Assembly (NCBI RefSeq): GCF_000181515.1
Contig: NZ_ABCG01000012.1
Span: 1 to 43,404 of the forward strand
Length of the DNA stretch: 43,404 nucleotides
Reading direction: 5' to 3'
Origin: Erythrobacter sp. SD-21
GTDB taxonomy: Bacteria > Pseudomonadota > Alphaproteobacteria > Sphingomonadales > Sphingomonadaceae
Shown here: in pieces, positions 1 through 8,041 of the stretch
Layout of the letters: the number at the start of each line of letters is the position of its first letter
Numbering within the stretch: position 1 is the stretch's first letter
The notes under the pieces: model-generated
What the model saw: only the letters and a program-made list of their open reading frames with translations
What the model was told of the DNA's origin: nothing
The model's database searches: none
Position numbers and translations under genes: made by a program

Positions 1-74
1 CCCGCCCTTCTTTCGTGCGTTTTGAATATGGTTGAACCTAACTGACACGCGTGTAAACAAGCGCGCAGAGCCTG

Positions 75-98
75 GCGGTCCCGCTCGAAAGGGACCGC
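75..98 (+). promoter_or_regulatory. Hairpin in the leader of the first gene
   Basis: Two perfectly complementary 8-base arms (75-82 and 91-98) flank an 8-base loop, ending about 22 bases before the start codon at 121 and 10 bases before the ribosome site (aaggag). No T run follows, so it is not a terminator for an upstream gene. It could stabilise the mRNA or tune translation; its function is unknown. Confidence 0.4.
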
Positions 99-120
99 GT
101 GCAAGACAAGGAGAATACGC

Positions 121-426
121 ATGTCCGTAGCCGGTACTTATGACACCGTCGTCAAGAGCCCGATGGGCGACCAGAAGGGCACCTTCACCGTCGTCCCGGG
201 TGACGATGGCAACACCTTCACCGGTTCGATGGCCGGTGGCATGGGATCGATGGACGTCAAGGACGGCAAGATTAGCGGCAACGAACTGACCTGGGCGATG
301 GACATGACCGTCCCGATGCCGATGACGCTCAACTGCAAGGCCACCGTTGACGGCGACCAGCTGACCGGCACCGTCAACGCAGGTGCGTTCGGCGACATGG
401 CGCTGACCGGCGAACGCCAGGGTTAA
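121..426 (+). CDS. Small conserved-type protein of unknown function
   Basis: A 101-residue protein with no signal peptide or membrane segment, so probably cytoplasmic. It is rich in Gly, Thr, Met and Asp. It shows an alternating pattern of short strand-like segments: G-T-F-T-V-V, T-F-T-G-S, L-T-W-A-M-D and L-T-G-T-V-N, with repeated L-T-G motifs. This suggests a small all-beta fold, but that is inference. The Met-Pro-Met stretch near residue 65 is distinctive. I know similar hypothetical proteins from sphingomonads but no function. The start is supported by a strong ribosome site (aaggag at 109-114) seven bases before ATG, and a rho-independent terminator follows 28 bases after the stop, so it is a single-gene unit. 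Confidence 0.85.
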   Translation: MSVAGTYDTVVKSPMGDQKGTFTVVPGDDGNTFTGSMAGGMGSMDVKDGKISGNELTWAMDMTVPMPMTLNCKATVDGDQLTGTVNAGAFGDMALTGERQG

Positions 427-454
427 GCGCACCCAGCGAACGACGATGCAAAAG

Positions 455-486
455 GGGCCGTCGGAGCGATCCGGCGGTCCTTTTTT
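455..486 (+). terminator. Rho-independent terminator after the first gene
   Basis: A 10-bp stem (455-464 with 471-480, including two G-U pairs) with a 6-base loop is followed at once by six T residues (481-486). It lies just downstream of the stop codon at 426, in the right orientation for that gene. Confidence 0.85.
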
Positions 487-607
487 CGTGTCCAAAATCA
501 CAGACTTGATAATGATGCGAATTGATGATGGCTTTGCAGCCCAACGGGTCAAGTCCTTCACCGGTACCTTACAAAAGGGCCATGGTGATCTTGAGAGGAG
601 CTTCGTC

Positions 608-1393
608 GTGTCCAAAGCAATAACGAAACTTGCCGCCGCCTGCGCCGCTACTGGCCTCGTCGCAACGCCGGTTCTGGCGGAAAAAGCCAGCGAACTGACT
701 TATATCAACGGGTCGCTTGGACGCGACGCCGAGGGCCAGCTTCAAGAACGCGGTTTCGCGCATATCTCCACGCACAAGAACAACATGGGCTATGTTTACA
801 GCTATTGGTGGGATGGGGCCGACGACGATTGCGTCAGCGTCGAGGTATACAATGGCCGCGTCGAGACGATCACGGATGCGAGTGACCAAGATTGCGGTCA
901 TCACAAGGGCGATGCCGGCGCCGCCGTCGCGGCCGTCGCCGGCGCGGCGATCCTTGGCGCTTTGTTGACACACAAATCGCATCACCACGAAGACAAAAAT
1001 CACTTTAGCAACAGCGATGCTGAACAGCTCTACGAGCGCGGATACAAGGATGGTCTGCACAATTACCCATTCCATAATCCGGAGAAAGAACAGGCCTATG
1101 TCGACGGTTACCATGCCGGTGTGAACGAACGCACGGCTAACGGCGATCATCACTACGGCCGCGGCGGACACGCGCAGGTTGCGCGTTTCAAAGACCTGAA
1201 AGATGCGCGCGCGGCGGGCGGGATGAGCGAGTTGGAACGCCGTGGCTTCCGTCAGGTGGACAATTTCACTTCCGGCAACACGCGCTACTCGATCCAGTGG
1301 CAGCCGCAGTCGCGCCAATGCGTGCAGGTGACGATTGCGGACGGTCGCTTTTATGACGTGCGCGACATCGGCAACCATCCGAAGTGCCGCTAA
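608..1393 (+). CDS. Secreted protein with two copies of a Cys-paired repeat
   Basis: A 261-residue exported protein of unknown function. The GTG start at 608 is chosen because aggag sits seven bases upstream and a clean signal peptide follows (cleavage predicted after P-V-L-A, residue 24). In-frame codons upstream to 446 cross the preceding terminator. Residues 45-96 and 208-260 are two diverged copies of one module: L-x-E/R-R-G-F, then a Tyr/Trp-rich strand, Cys, V-x-V, G-R, and a closing Cys. The pairs are C75/C96 and C238/C260, likely disulfides. Between them lie a Gly/Ala hydrophobic stretch (102-120), a His-rich patch (H-x-S-H-H-H) and a G-Y-x-x-G segment. The hydrophobic stretch may insert in a membrane and the His patch may bind metal; both are inferences. 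The stop precedes the next gene by 14 bases. Confidence 0.75.
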   Translation: MSKAITKLAAACAATGLVATPVLAEKASELTYINGSLGRDAEGQLQERGFAHISTHKNNMGYVYSYWWDGADDDCVSVEVYNGRVETITDASDQDCGHHKGDAGAAVAAVAGAAILGALLTHKSHHHEDKNHFSNSDAEQLYERGYKDGLHNYPFHNPEKEQAYVDGYHAGVNERTANGDHHYGRGGHAQVARFKDLKDARAAGGMSELERRGFRQVDNFTSGNTRYSIQWQPQSRQCVQVTIADGRFYDVRDIGNHPKCR

Positions 1394-1407
1394 GGCCGGA
1401 GGGAGCC

Positions 1408-2100
1408 ATGATTCCGATCCTCATCGTGGCGGGCGTTTCGGCGCTCGCCCTCTCCGCCTGCAGTGAAACGGCCGACGCGGACGCCTCTCCGGAAGGGCCG
1501 GACGCTGCCGATACGATGGTCGCGATCCCCGAGAGCCTTGCGCCTTTCGGGGAAGGCTATCCCAACGCCGGCGATCCCTGCCGCAACCTCGGGGAAAGCG
1601 CGGCGACTTCGAACTCTCTCAACGACAGCGCGGTCCTTGTCGGCTGCCCGAACGAGGCCTCCGCAGAGGCGCTGGGCGGGACGATCGTCGACACCATCGA
1701 CGGCGTGCGGCTGGTCAGCGTGCCCATGGGCGATGCCAACGTCGGGATGAGCGAGAATGGGCCCATGTCGTCGAGCGATGCCATGGTTGCCGGTACGGAC
1801 TACAACGCCACGGCTCCGATCAACTGCGGGTTCGGCGGATCGCCTCCGAACCAGTCCTGCAATGCCGGGGTGAAGCGCAACTGGGGTGAAGACGGCACGA
1901 ACCTCGTCGAAGTTACCAAGCCCGATGGCCGCAAGCGCGCCATTTTCTTCAACGGAACCACCCTCTATGGCGCCGACGGTGCGCAGGCCGATGGTTCGGC
2001 AGGCTGGGACCTGAAGCACACGCGTGACGGGGACCGAGTGACGATCACATTCGGGCCGGAAACCTATGTGATCGTCGATGCGCTTATCGAAGGCGGCTGA
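1408..2100 (+). CDS. Putative lipoprotein of unknown function
   Basis: A 230-residue protein with a type II signal peptide: a short hydrophobic N-terminus ending in the lipobox L-S-A-C at residues 16-19, so it is probably a lipid-anchored envelope protein. The ATG at 1408 has ggaggga upstream and gives the best signal sequence. After the Cys comes an acidic, Ala/Asp-rich linker, then a globular part with spaced cysteines (D-P-C-R, G-C-P-N, I-N-C-G and Q-S-C-N). I do not recognise the family. It lies 14 bases after the secreted repeat protein and overlaps the start of the next, frameshifted gene by 23 bases, so the three may be co-transcribed. Confidence 0.75.
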   Translation: MIPILIVAGVSALALSACSETADADASPEGPDAADTMVAIPESLAPFGEGYPNAGDPCRNLGESAATSNSLNDSAVLVGCPNEASAEALGGTIVDTIDGVRLVSVPMGDANVGMSENGPMSSSDAMVAGTDYNATAPINCGFGGSPPNQSCNAGVKRNWGEDGTNLVEVTKPDGRKRAIFFNGTTLYGADGAQADGSAGWDLKHTRDGDRVTITFGPETYVIVDALIEGG

Positions 2101-2627
2101 GACGGTCTCGCGGCTACTGGCAAGGGGGCTGGCGGCATCGATCTTGCTGGCGCCATGCGGCCTCACGGCGCAAGAGGGGGGGCGCCAAGACGCCATGGGA
2201 CTTCATCGAGTTCGAAGTGAAGAGCTGGGACTCGCCCATGGCCTCCTGGCGGATCCTCCCGAACGGAGGCGGAAGCTGGGCCGAAGCGGTGCGAGCCGAC
2301 GGGGATCCGCTCAACCAGCCGGCTGCAACCGAATGGCACGAAATCGCGCCCGACAAGGCGAATTACGCCGCCCTCGTCGCCATTCTCGCCGGGCTGCCCA
2401 ACCCCGCCCCGGACTTCCACGCCTGCACCAATTTCATGACCGATGCGCCCTACGGCACGCTGTGCCTGACGAAGGGCGCAACGACTACCAAGATCGCGTG
2501 GAACTCGGGCTGCATGGATGAGGAATACCGCGCCTTTCTCGACGTGCTGAAAGCCGCTGACCAGCACATGAAGGCGCTGGGAGAGGCCGCGCCGGTTTCG
2601 CGGACCGAACCGCCCGCCGGCGGCTGA
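2078..2627 (+). pseudogene. Secreted protein gene broken by a frameshift in a 7-G run
   Basis: Two reading frames together make one sensible protein. The first, from the ATG at 2078, encodes a signal peptide (L-L-A-R-G-L-A-A-S-I-L-L-A, cleavage likely after G-L-T-A), then goes out of frame. The second runs from about 2184 to the TGA at 2625-2627 and carries the mature domain with W-D-F-I-E-F-E-V, H-A-C-T-N-F and a Cys-rich middle. The frames meet in a run of seven G at 2176-2182; with six G they would be continuous, giving about 182 residues. The internal GTG at 2217 would give a 136-residue protein without export signal. The causes to weigh are sequencing error, recent mutation or slippage. 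Function is unknown. Confidence 0.7.
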
Positions 2628-2634
2628 GCGGCGC

Positions 2635-2871
2635 TCAGCGCTTCCAGAGCCAGTAGAGGATGCCCGCGTTGATTGCGGGCGCGAGAATGGCGAGCAGCGG
2701 ACCGCCCAGCCCCAACCGGTCCCCCAGCAGGTTCCACGGCAAACCCAGTGGCATCAGGAACACGCCGGAGAGCGGATCGCGCTCCTGCCCGAACCAGCCG
2801 AAGCTCCCGATCGCCAACAGCGAGAGCGCCAGCGCGTAAAGCACGAGGAAAACGAGGAACACCCACTTCAT
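2635..2871 (-). CDS. Small two-helix membrane protein
   Basis: A 78-residue protein with two hydrophobic segments: residues 2-22 (rich in Leu, Val and Phe) and about 50-73, ending in a basic W-K-R tail. It is probably an inner-membrane protein of unknown function. The ATG at 2871 puts a hydrophobic helix at the N-terminus and has a ggaga-type site about 10 bases upstream; a longer in-frame reading to 2940 would cross the terminator of the S46 peptidase gene. Its stop lies 7 bases from that of the convergent frameshifted gene. Confidence 0.65.
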   Translation of the reverse strand: MKWVFLVFLVLYALALSLLAIGSFGWFGQERDPLSGVFLMPLGLPWNLLGDRLGLGGPLLAILAPAINAGILYWLWKR

Positions 2872-2919
2872 ATCGCAATCTCCCCTTGGCGCGCAGCCTA
2901 GGCCGGGAATGCACAAACG

Positions 2920-2951
2920 AAAAGGGCCGCCGGTCGACACCGACGGCCCTT
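2920..2951 (-). terminator. Terminator of the S46 peptidase gene
   Basis: A 13-bp stem with one mismatch (2922-2934 with 2939-2951) has a 4-base loop. On the minus strand it ends in TTTT, then CG and TTT. It lies 24 bases past the stop of the minus-strand peptidase gene. Confidence 0.8.
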
Positions 2952-2974
2952 CCTAAAGTCGCATTCGACGTGGC

Positions 2975-5131
2975 TTATTCGACCACGTCCAATTCGGCGA
3001 TCAGGCCTTCCGCGCCATCGACTTTGTCCATCACCCACAGCATGTAGCGGGTGTCGACGTGGATCGTGCGCGTGGTGCGCGGGTCGAAGTCCCAGTCCGA
3101 ATTGACGCTCTCGAACGTGCCGTCGAACAGCAGGCCGACCAGTTCGGCGCGGGCGTTCAAGGTGGCCGAGCCACTGTTGCCGCCGGTGCTGTCGAGATCG
3201 GACAGGAAGTTCACCGGCACAGAGCCGACTTCTTCGGAGTAATACTTGCCGTAATCCTTCTCGCGGATTTCCTTAAGCTGGCGCTCCGGAGCGTTGAACG
3301 GATCTTCGCCCGTGTCCTTCTCGGTGATGCCTTCCAGTGTGGTGAACGGAAGATAGGCCATGCCGTCCTTGGGCGATCCGCCCAGCACCGTGCCATAGGT
3401 CACACGCAGCGTGGAGTTGGCGTCGGGATAAGTCAGCAGGCCCTGGCTCGACTGCCATTCGGTGATCGCCTGCATATAGGCAGGACGCAGCGCGAGGGCA
3501 CGGCCCGAGCGTGCATCCGAAGCGTCTTCGAGACCGCGCTCGTATTCATAGAGCGCGACGGCCAGCTGCATGAAGGGATCGTCCATTTCTTCAAGCTGCG
3601 CAGGCGTGGCGTCCATCAGCGAAAGGCGGGTTTCCGCATCGTCCAGCGTGGTGCCTGCGTAATAGGCGTCGAGCGTGGCCTCGAGGGCGGCATCGCTCAT
3701 CCCGTCGGTCAGGCCCAGCGCGTTGTCGAAGACGGCAACGCGGTTGTCCTGGTCGAGATAGGTGTCGAGGAACAGCAACCACTGCGCCTTGTCGACGCCC
3801 GCGTCATAACGGCGGTCGAGCGCCTGCAGGCCTTGGCGGAAGAAGGTCATGTCGCGCTCCTGGAAGCCGGGCGCGCGCAGCGAGTCTTCCTTCTGCCGCT
3901 CGTGCGCAAGCCGATAGAGACGCTGGGCGGCCGACAGCAGGGCCGGACGGGTCGCGAAATTGTACCAGAAGCCCTTGCGTGCCTCGGCAGCGCTTTCCTC
4001 GGTCAGCGCCTGCAGCCCGGTGATCGCTTCGCCATAGGCGGCGCGGCTGCGGTCGGCGGCTATCCAGGCGGCAAGGTCGGCCTCGCGCTGGGCACGGCGG
4101 TCGACGAGACCCACGCGGCGTGCGCCTTCGAGCTGGCCGCGGGTGTTCTTCTCGAAATTGTTGAGACTGGCGAGCAGCGATTCATACTTCACGCGTGCAT
4201 CCGAACCTTCGGGCGCCGCTTCCTCGATCGTGTCGATCCAGTCGTTGATGAGCTTGACGTAGGTCGGATAGGTCCAGCTGAAGGTGTTCTCCACCTCGGC
4301 CAGCGTGGCATAGCGCGAGGTCGAACCGGGATAGCCGGCCGCCATCACGAAATCGCCTTCCTTCAGACCCGATGCGCTCACCTTGAGGTGGTGCTCGGGC
4401 GCGTAGGGAATGTTTTCTTCCGCATAGTCCGCAGCCGAGCCGTCGGGCGCGACATAGGCGCGGTAGAATGCGAAATCGCCAGTGTGGCGCGGCCACATCC
4501 AGTTATCGATGTCGCCGCCATACTTACCGATCGAATCCGCCGGAGCGTAGACGAGGCGCACGTCGCGCACTTCGAGACGCTCGATCAGCGTGTATTCCTT
4601 GCCGCCGTAGAAGCTGGCGACCTGGCAGCGGTAACCGGCCTTGGCTTCGCACTCGGCGGTGATGTCCTTCATGCGCTGTTCGACCGTGTCGTAACGCTCG
4701 GTCGGCTCCATCGCCTCGGTGCCGGCGCGCATGCGCTGGGTCACGTCGGTGAGAGCGGTAGTGACATAGATGCGCGATCCGGGCGCAGCGGGCAGTTCGT
4801 CGCCCTTGGCTTTCGCGAGGAAGCCGTTTTCGAGGTAATTGTTCTCGGCGGTCGAATTGTACTGCACCGAACCGCGCGCGCAGTGGTGGTTGGTGACCAC
4901 GAGGCCTTCGGGCGAGACGAAACTGGCCGAACAGCCGCCCAGCGAGACGATGGCGCCCATTGGGAAACCGGTGAGATCGCTCAGCGCTTCGGGATCGAGT
5001 TCGAGACCGGTAGCGCGCAGGTCCTCGGCGATTTCGGGAAGCTGCTGCGGCGTGAACATGCCCTCCTTGGCGGCAAGCGGCGCGGATGCGGCGCACGCCA
5101 GCAGGGCGGCGAGAGTAGCGGATTTACGCAT
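2975..5131 (-). CDS. S46 family dipeptidyl peptidase (DPP7-like)
   Basis: A periplasmic serine exopeptidase of 718 residues, the usual S46 length, that removes dipeptides from peptide N-termini. A signal peptide (residues 1-21, ending P-L-A-A) follows the ATG at 5131. The catalytic His lies in T-N-H-H-C (82-83), the Asp region in D-N-W-M-W-P-R-H-T-G-D-F, and the nucleophile is S653 in G-G-N-S-G-S. The substrate-pocket position after L-L-F-D is Gly (671). By family knowledge, Gly here goes with DPP7 and broad hydrophobic P1 preference, whereas DPP11, which takes Asp/Glu, has Arg. It stands alone with its own terminator and probably supports growth on peptides. The ribosome site (aagggg) is about 13 bases from ATG, rather far. 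Confidence 0.93.
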   Translation of the reverse strand: MRKSATLAALLACAASAPLAAKEGMFTPQQLPEIAEDLRATGLELDPEALSDLTGFPMGAIVSLGGCSASFVSPEGLVVTNHHCARGSVQYNSTAENNYLENGFLAKAKGDELPAAPGSRIYVTTALTDVTQRMRAGTEAMEPTERYDTVEQRMKDITAECEAKAGYRCQVASFYGGKEYTLIERLEVRDVRLVYAPADSIGKYGGDIDNWMWPRHTGDFAFYRAYVAPDGSAADYAEENIPYAPEHHLKVSASGLKEGDFVMAAGYPGSTSRYATLAEVENTFSWTYPTYVKLINDWIDTIEEAAPEGSDARVKYESLLASLNNFEKNTRGQLEGARRVGLVDRRAQREADLAAWIAADRSRAAYGEAITGLQALTEESAAEARKGFWYNFATRPALLSAAQRLYRLAHERQKEDSLRAPGFQERDMTFFRQGLQALDRRYDAGVDKAQWLLFLDTYLDQDNRVAVFDNALGLTDGMSDAALEATLDAYYAGTTLDDAETRLSLMDATPAQLEEMDDPFMQLAVALYEYERGLEDASDARSGRALALRPAYMQAITEWQSSQGLLTYPDANSTLRVTYGTVLGGSPKDGMAYLPFTTLEGITEKDTGEDPFNAPERQLKEIREKDYGKYYSEEVGSVPVNFLSDLDSTGGNSGSATLNARAELVGLLFDGTFESVNSDWDFDPRTTRTIHVDTRYMLWVMDKVDGAEGLIAELDVVE

Positions 5132-5267
5132 AGTGTAAGATGACCCCTTCCAGATGGCGCGAATAGGATTGCGCACAGCGACGGGCTAAGCAGGAATCCG
5201 CCGCCGATCAAGCGAGGAGCATGTCGTTGGTCGAGCGGGTAAGTAGCCTGCCTACTGGAAACGGACC

Positions 5268-5867
5268 TTATTTGAAGCGCGCGTTGTCCATCATGGCGCG
5301 CACGCCGGCGATGTAGCGGTCGAAATAGTGAAGGCGCGGCGCTTCGAAGCTGATGAGGTAGAGCTTCTCGTCGATGATCGCGACGCGCGCCTCGCCCAGC
5401 CGCGCGACATTGTCCCCGCCGGTGTAGCTGTAGCGCAAATGCACGCCGGGATAGCCGGCCAGCGTCGCAGGCGTGACCTCGACGATCTCGAATAGCGATC
5501 CGCCCAGCACGATATTGGCGGTGTCCTCGTACCACTCGACGAGATCGGTGGGCAGCATGTCCTTGTCGAATTCCGGCAGGGGATTGCGCTTGCCCTGGCG
5601 GCGCTTGAACAGCGTCTCGCCGTCCTTGATCTTCGCGTAGAAGGTGAGTTCGGACAGGGCGATTCCGTCCTGCGTCCACACCTCGCTGCGGCTGCTGGGA
5701 CGTTCGGTCGCGCGGTTCCATTCCTCCGGCGCGGTGACCACGAGCGTGCTGCGCGCGACCTTGCGCGTCTCGCCCTGGTCGACGAGCCGCCATGCGGCAG
5801 CCGCAGGCACGGGAGCAAGCGCGGCGGCGAGCGCCATCGGCGCGGCCAATTTCAGATAGGTCTTCAC
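5268..5867 (-). CDS. Exported protein of unknown function, partner of the M48 protease
   Basis: A 199-residue protein with a signal peptide (cleavage near residue 25, after V-P-A-A-A-A) and no other membrane segment. The mature part has V-V-T-A-P-E-E-W-N and alternating strands (L-S-E-L-T-F-Y-A, V-H-L-R-Y-S-Y), ending in a helix with V-R-A-M-M-D-N. The layout resembles small periplasmic alpha/beta proteins; I do not recognise the family. Its start overlaps the stop of the M48 protease gene by four bases (ATGA), so it is the last gene of a three-gene, translationally coupled envelope operon. Confidence 0.8.
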   Translation of the reverse strand: MKTYLKLAAPMALAAALAPVPAAAAWRLVDQGETRKVARSTLVVTAPEEWNRATERPSSRSEVWTQDGIALSELTFYAKIKDGETLFKRRQGKRNPLPEFDKDMLPTDLVEWYEDTANIVLGGSLFEIVEVTPATLAGYPGVHLRYSYTGGDNVARLGEARVAIIDEKLYLISFEAPRLHYFDRYIAGVRAMMDNARFK

Positions 5868-7081
5868 GAGGCAGCCTCCCCGGCCATGGATGCGAGCAGC
5901 GCCGCGTCGGGCGCTTCGGGGCGCAGCTCGAGGTAGCTGCGCAGCGCCGCCTGACCTTCGGGCTTCTGGCCCGCGCGCATCAGCGACAGGCCGAGCCCGC
6001 GCCAGCTTTCCGCCGGGAATTCCCCGGTCGCGATTGCCTGGCGATAGAAGTCCGCGGCCTGCGCGAAATCACCGTCTTCGGCGCGAGCGCGATAGAGCTC
6101 TCCGCGCGCGTAGAGGAGATCGCCGGTCCAGCCGAGCGGATCGTCCCCGGCAAGCGTGGCGAGCAGATATTCCGTCCCGCCGAAATCCTTGAGCGCGATC
6201 TGGTCCTCGATCAGCTGGGCCCACCAGGGGCCGATGGCCGCGCGGTATTCTTCCGCCCCGCGATAGAGCTCGCCCGCCCCGTCGCCGGCTGCCTCGCGGG
6301 CGAGATAGGCTAGCCGCCCCATCCGGTCTGTCGAGCGCGGATGGGTGGCGAAAAGGCCGCCGTTGCGGTTCTTGTCGCTGCGATGGCCGCGCTCTTCGGC
6401 GGTGGCGTCCATTTCCGCGCCCAGCTGCGACCAGATCGCCGAGGCTGCGCGCGGATCGTATCCGGCGCGCACCAGTTCCTCGATCGAGCCGGCGTCGGCC
6501 TCGCGCTCCATGTCGCGGTTGAAATCGTAGACGCTGCCCAGCACGGCCAGCTGGGTCGCCATACCCGCCGGATAAGGAAGCCGCACGGGCACGACCGAAC
6601 GCCAGCTCAGCAAATCGGTCTTGGTCCGGATCTGGCGGAAGATGCGCAGCGAATGCTGTTTTTCGAAATGGGTGAACTCGTGTCCCAGAACGGCTGCCAG
6701 CTGCGCCTCGTCGCGCATCCTGAGGAGCAGGCCCGAATAAACCAGCACCACCCCGTTGGGTGCCATGCTGGCGTTGAACTGCGGCGTGCGGAGCAGATAG
6801 AGCCGCGTCGCGGCGCAGCGCTCGTCTCCTACCGTTTGGCACAACACCGAGCGCACATAGGCGTTGAGCGCCGGCTCCTCGATCAGGAAGCGCGATTCCT
6901 TGAGGCTCTTCTCCGCCTCGTCCATTTCGTACCACAGGCCCTTTTCGAGATCGTCCTGCGGCTCGTAACCATGCGCGCTAGGCAGCGGTTTCTCCTCAGG
7001 GGTTTCGTCACCGGTCTCCTGCGCAAGGAGCGGCTGGGCGAACAGGCCGATCAGGGCGGCGCTGGCAAGAAGACGCTTCAC
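5864..7081 (-). CDS. M48 family zinc metalloprotease
   Basis: A 405-residue periplasmic metalloprotease with a signal peptide (1-20, ending L-L-A). The zinc site is H-E-F-T-H at 134-138 with the third ligand in M-E-R-E-A-D near E194. The C-terminal part after about residue 260 is helical and Ala/Leu-rich with TPR-like spacing. This arrangement resembles BepA/YfgC-type proteases that monitor outer-membrane protein assembly, though I cannot assign it as an orthologue. It overlaps both neighbours by four bases, so all three are made together, and all three carry export signals. A role in envelope quality control is inference from this context. Confidence 0.9.
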   Translation of the reverse strand: MKRLLASAALIGLFAQPLLAQETGDETPEEKPLPSAHGYEPQDDLEKGLWYEMDEAEKSLKESRFLIEEPALNAYVRSVLCQTVGDERCAATRLYLLRTPQFNASMAPNGVVLVYSGLLLRMRDEAQLAAVLGHEFTHFEKQHSLRIFRQIRTKTDLLSWRSVVPVRLPYPAGMATQLAVLGSVYDFNRDMEREADAGSIEELVRAGYDPRAASAIWSQLGAEMDATAEERGHRSDKNRNGGLFATHPRSTDRMGRLAYLAREAAGDGAGELYRGAEEYRAAIGPWWAQLIEDQIALKDFGGTEYLLATLAGDDPLGWTGDLLYARGELYRARAEDGDFAQAADFYRQAIATGEFPAESWRGLGLSLMRAGQKPEGQAALRSYLELRPEAPDAALLASMAGEAAS

Positions 7082-7923
7082 TGGCCCTCCTCCACATCCT
7101 CGGCTGCAGGTTCATCGTCGGGAGGCAGCACGCTACCATCCTCGGCCGTCGGCGGCGGGAGCACGATGACGCGGCCTTCCGGATCCGTACCCGGCTGGCC
7201 TGCCGCCTTGCGCGGGAATTCCTCCATCAGCTGCGCCACCCGCTTCTGGGCGCCTTCGACCGTGCGTGGGTCGCCGCCCATCGAAGTATCGACATTGAGC
7301 CAGACAAGCTCGCCCGTTTCGAGGTCGACCAGGCCGGCATAGCCGACATGGACGCCCGACGGCACGAAGCCGCCGCCCAGCACCAACGCAAGGCCCTGCA
7401 GCACCTTGCGCCCGGTCGAACCATAGCTGTCGTAGGTCAGGAAGAAGAGGCCGTAATCGCCGCCTAGTTCCTTTAGCCGCGCCGCCTCCTCGCCAAGCGT
7501 CCAGTCGAACCGGTCCTTCTTGGTCGGCAGGCGATTGCCATAGGTCATCTTGTGCGCCAGCACCGAGCCCGCGACCGTGCCGAACAGGGCGGTGTACTCC
7601 TCGACCAGATCGGCCATCTCGCCTTCCTGGTCGGGCACCATGACAAGGTTCGTGCCCTGCGCCCCGTGGACATCCTCCAGCGCGGCGATGAGGTTGGCCT
7701 TTGCCGACCCGGTCCATTCCGCATTGGGTTCGTGTATCCCGCCTGTGGTCTGCGCACCCACGCGCACGCTGGGCCGGAAGACCAGGATATTCGTCTCGCC
7801 CGCGCGGATCTCGTAGCCTTCCTTGACCTCGGTCCGTTCGAGTCCGCCGAACTGCGCATGCGCCGGCTGGACGCTGACAAGTGCCATCGACATCGCGGCA
7901 CCAACCGCAAGAAATCTTCGCAT
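7078..7923 (-). CDS. Exported protein, possibly with a CsgG/TolB-N-like domain
   Basis: A 281-residue protein, first gene of the M48 operon. The ATG at 7923 begins a standard signal peptide (residues 1-23, ending A-H-A). The mature part has an alpha/beta pattern: I-L-V-F-R-P-S-V, then a helix, N-L-V-M-V-P, a long helix, Y-G-L-F-F-L-T-Y, and finally G-L-V-D-L-E-T-G-E-L-V-W. This last motif is common in CsgG- or TolB-N-like periplasmic domains that report 'value from configured source', but the similarity is by eye only. A Pro/Glu-rich acidic tail of about 35 residues ends the protein. Its stop overlaps the protease start by four bases. Confidence 0.75.
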   Translation of the reverse strand: MRRFLAVGAAMSMALVSVQPAHAQFGGLERTEVKEGYEIRAGETNILVFRPSVRVGAQTTGGIHEPNAEWTGSAKANLIAALEDVHGAQGTNLVMVPDQEGEMADLVEEYTALFGTVAGSVLAHKMTYGNRLPTKKDRFDWTLGEEAARLKELGGDYGLFFLTYDSYGSTGRKVLQGLALVLGGGFVPSGVHVGYAGLVDLETGELVWLNVDTSMGGDPRTVEGAQKRVAQLMEEFPRKAAGQPGTDPEGRVIVLPPPTAEDGSVLPPDDEPAAEDVEEGQ

Positions 7924-7974
7924 GAGGAGCGACCCTCCGTGAATGGGGAGCGAAAACAGTCGCATAATAAGGAT

Positions 7975-8000
7975 GAACCGCCGCTGACACGCGACGGTTC
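7975..8000 (-). terminator. Possible terminator after gatB
   Basis: A 9-bp stem with one G-U pair (7975-7983 with 7992-8000) and an 8-base loop lies 42 bases past the gatB stop on the minus strand. The following bases are only moderately T-rich (atccttatt), so it is a weak terminator or a leader hairpin of the next operon. Confidence 0.45.
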
Positions 8001-8041
8001 CCCGGTTCGGCGATGCAGGCGCTCCGCAAACGCGGATTGGC

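Noticed and set aside
3059..5143. 694-codon open frame antisense to the S46 peptidase
   Set aside because: It is the GC-rich shadow of a well-supported peptidase with all catalytic motifs; it has no recognisable domain.
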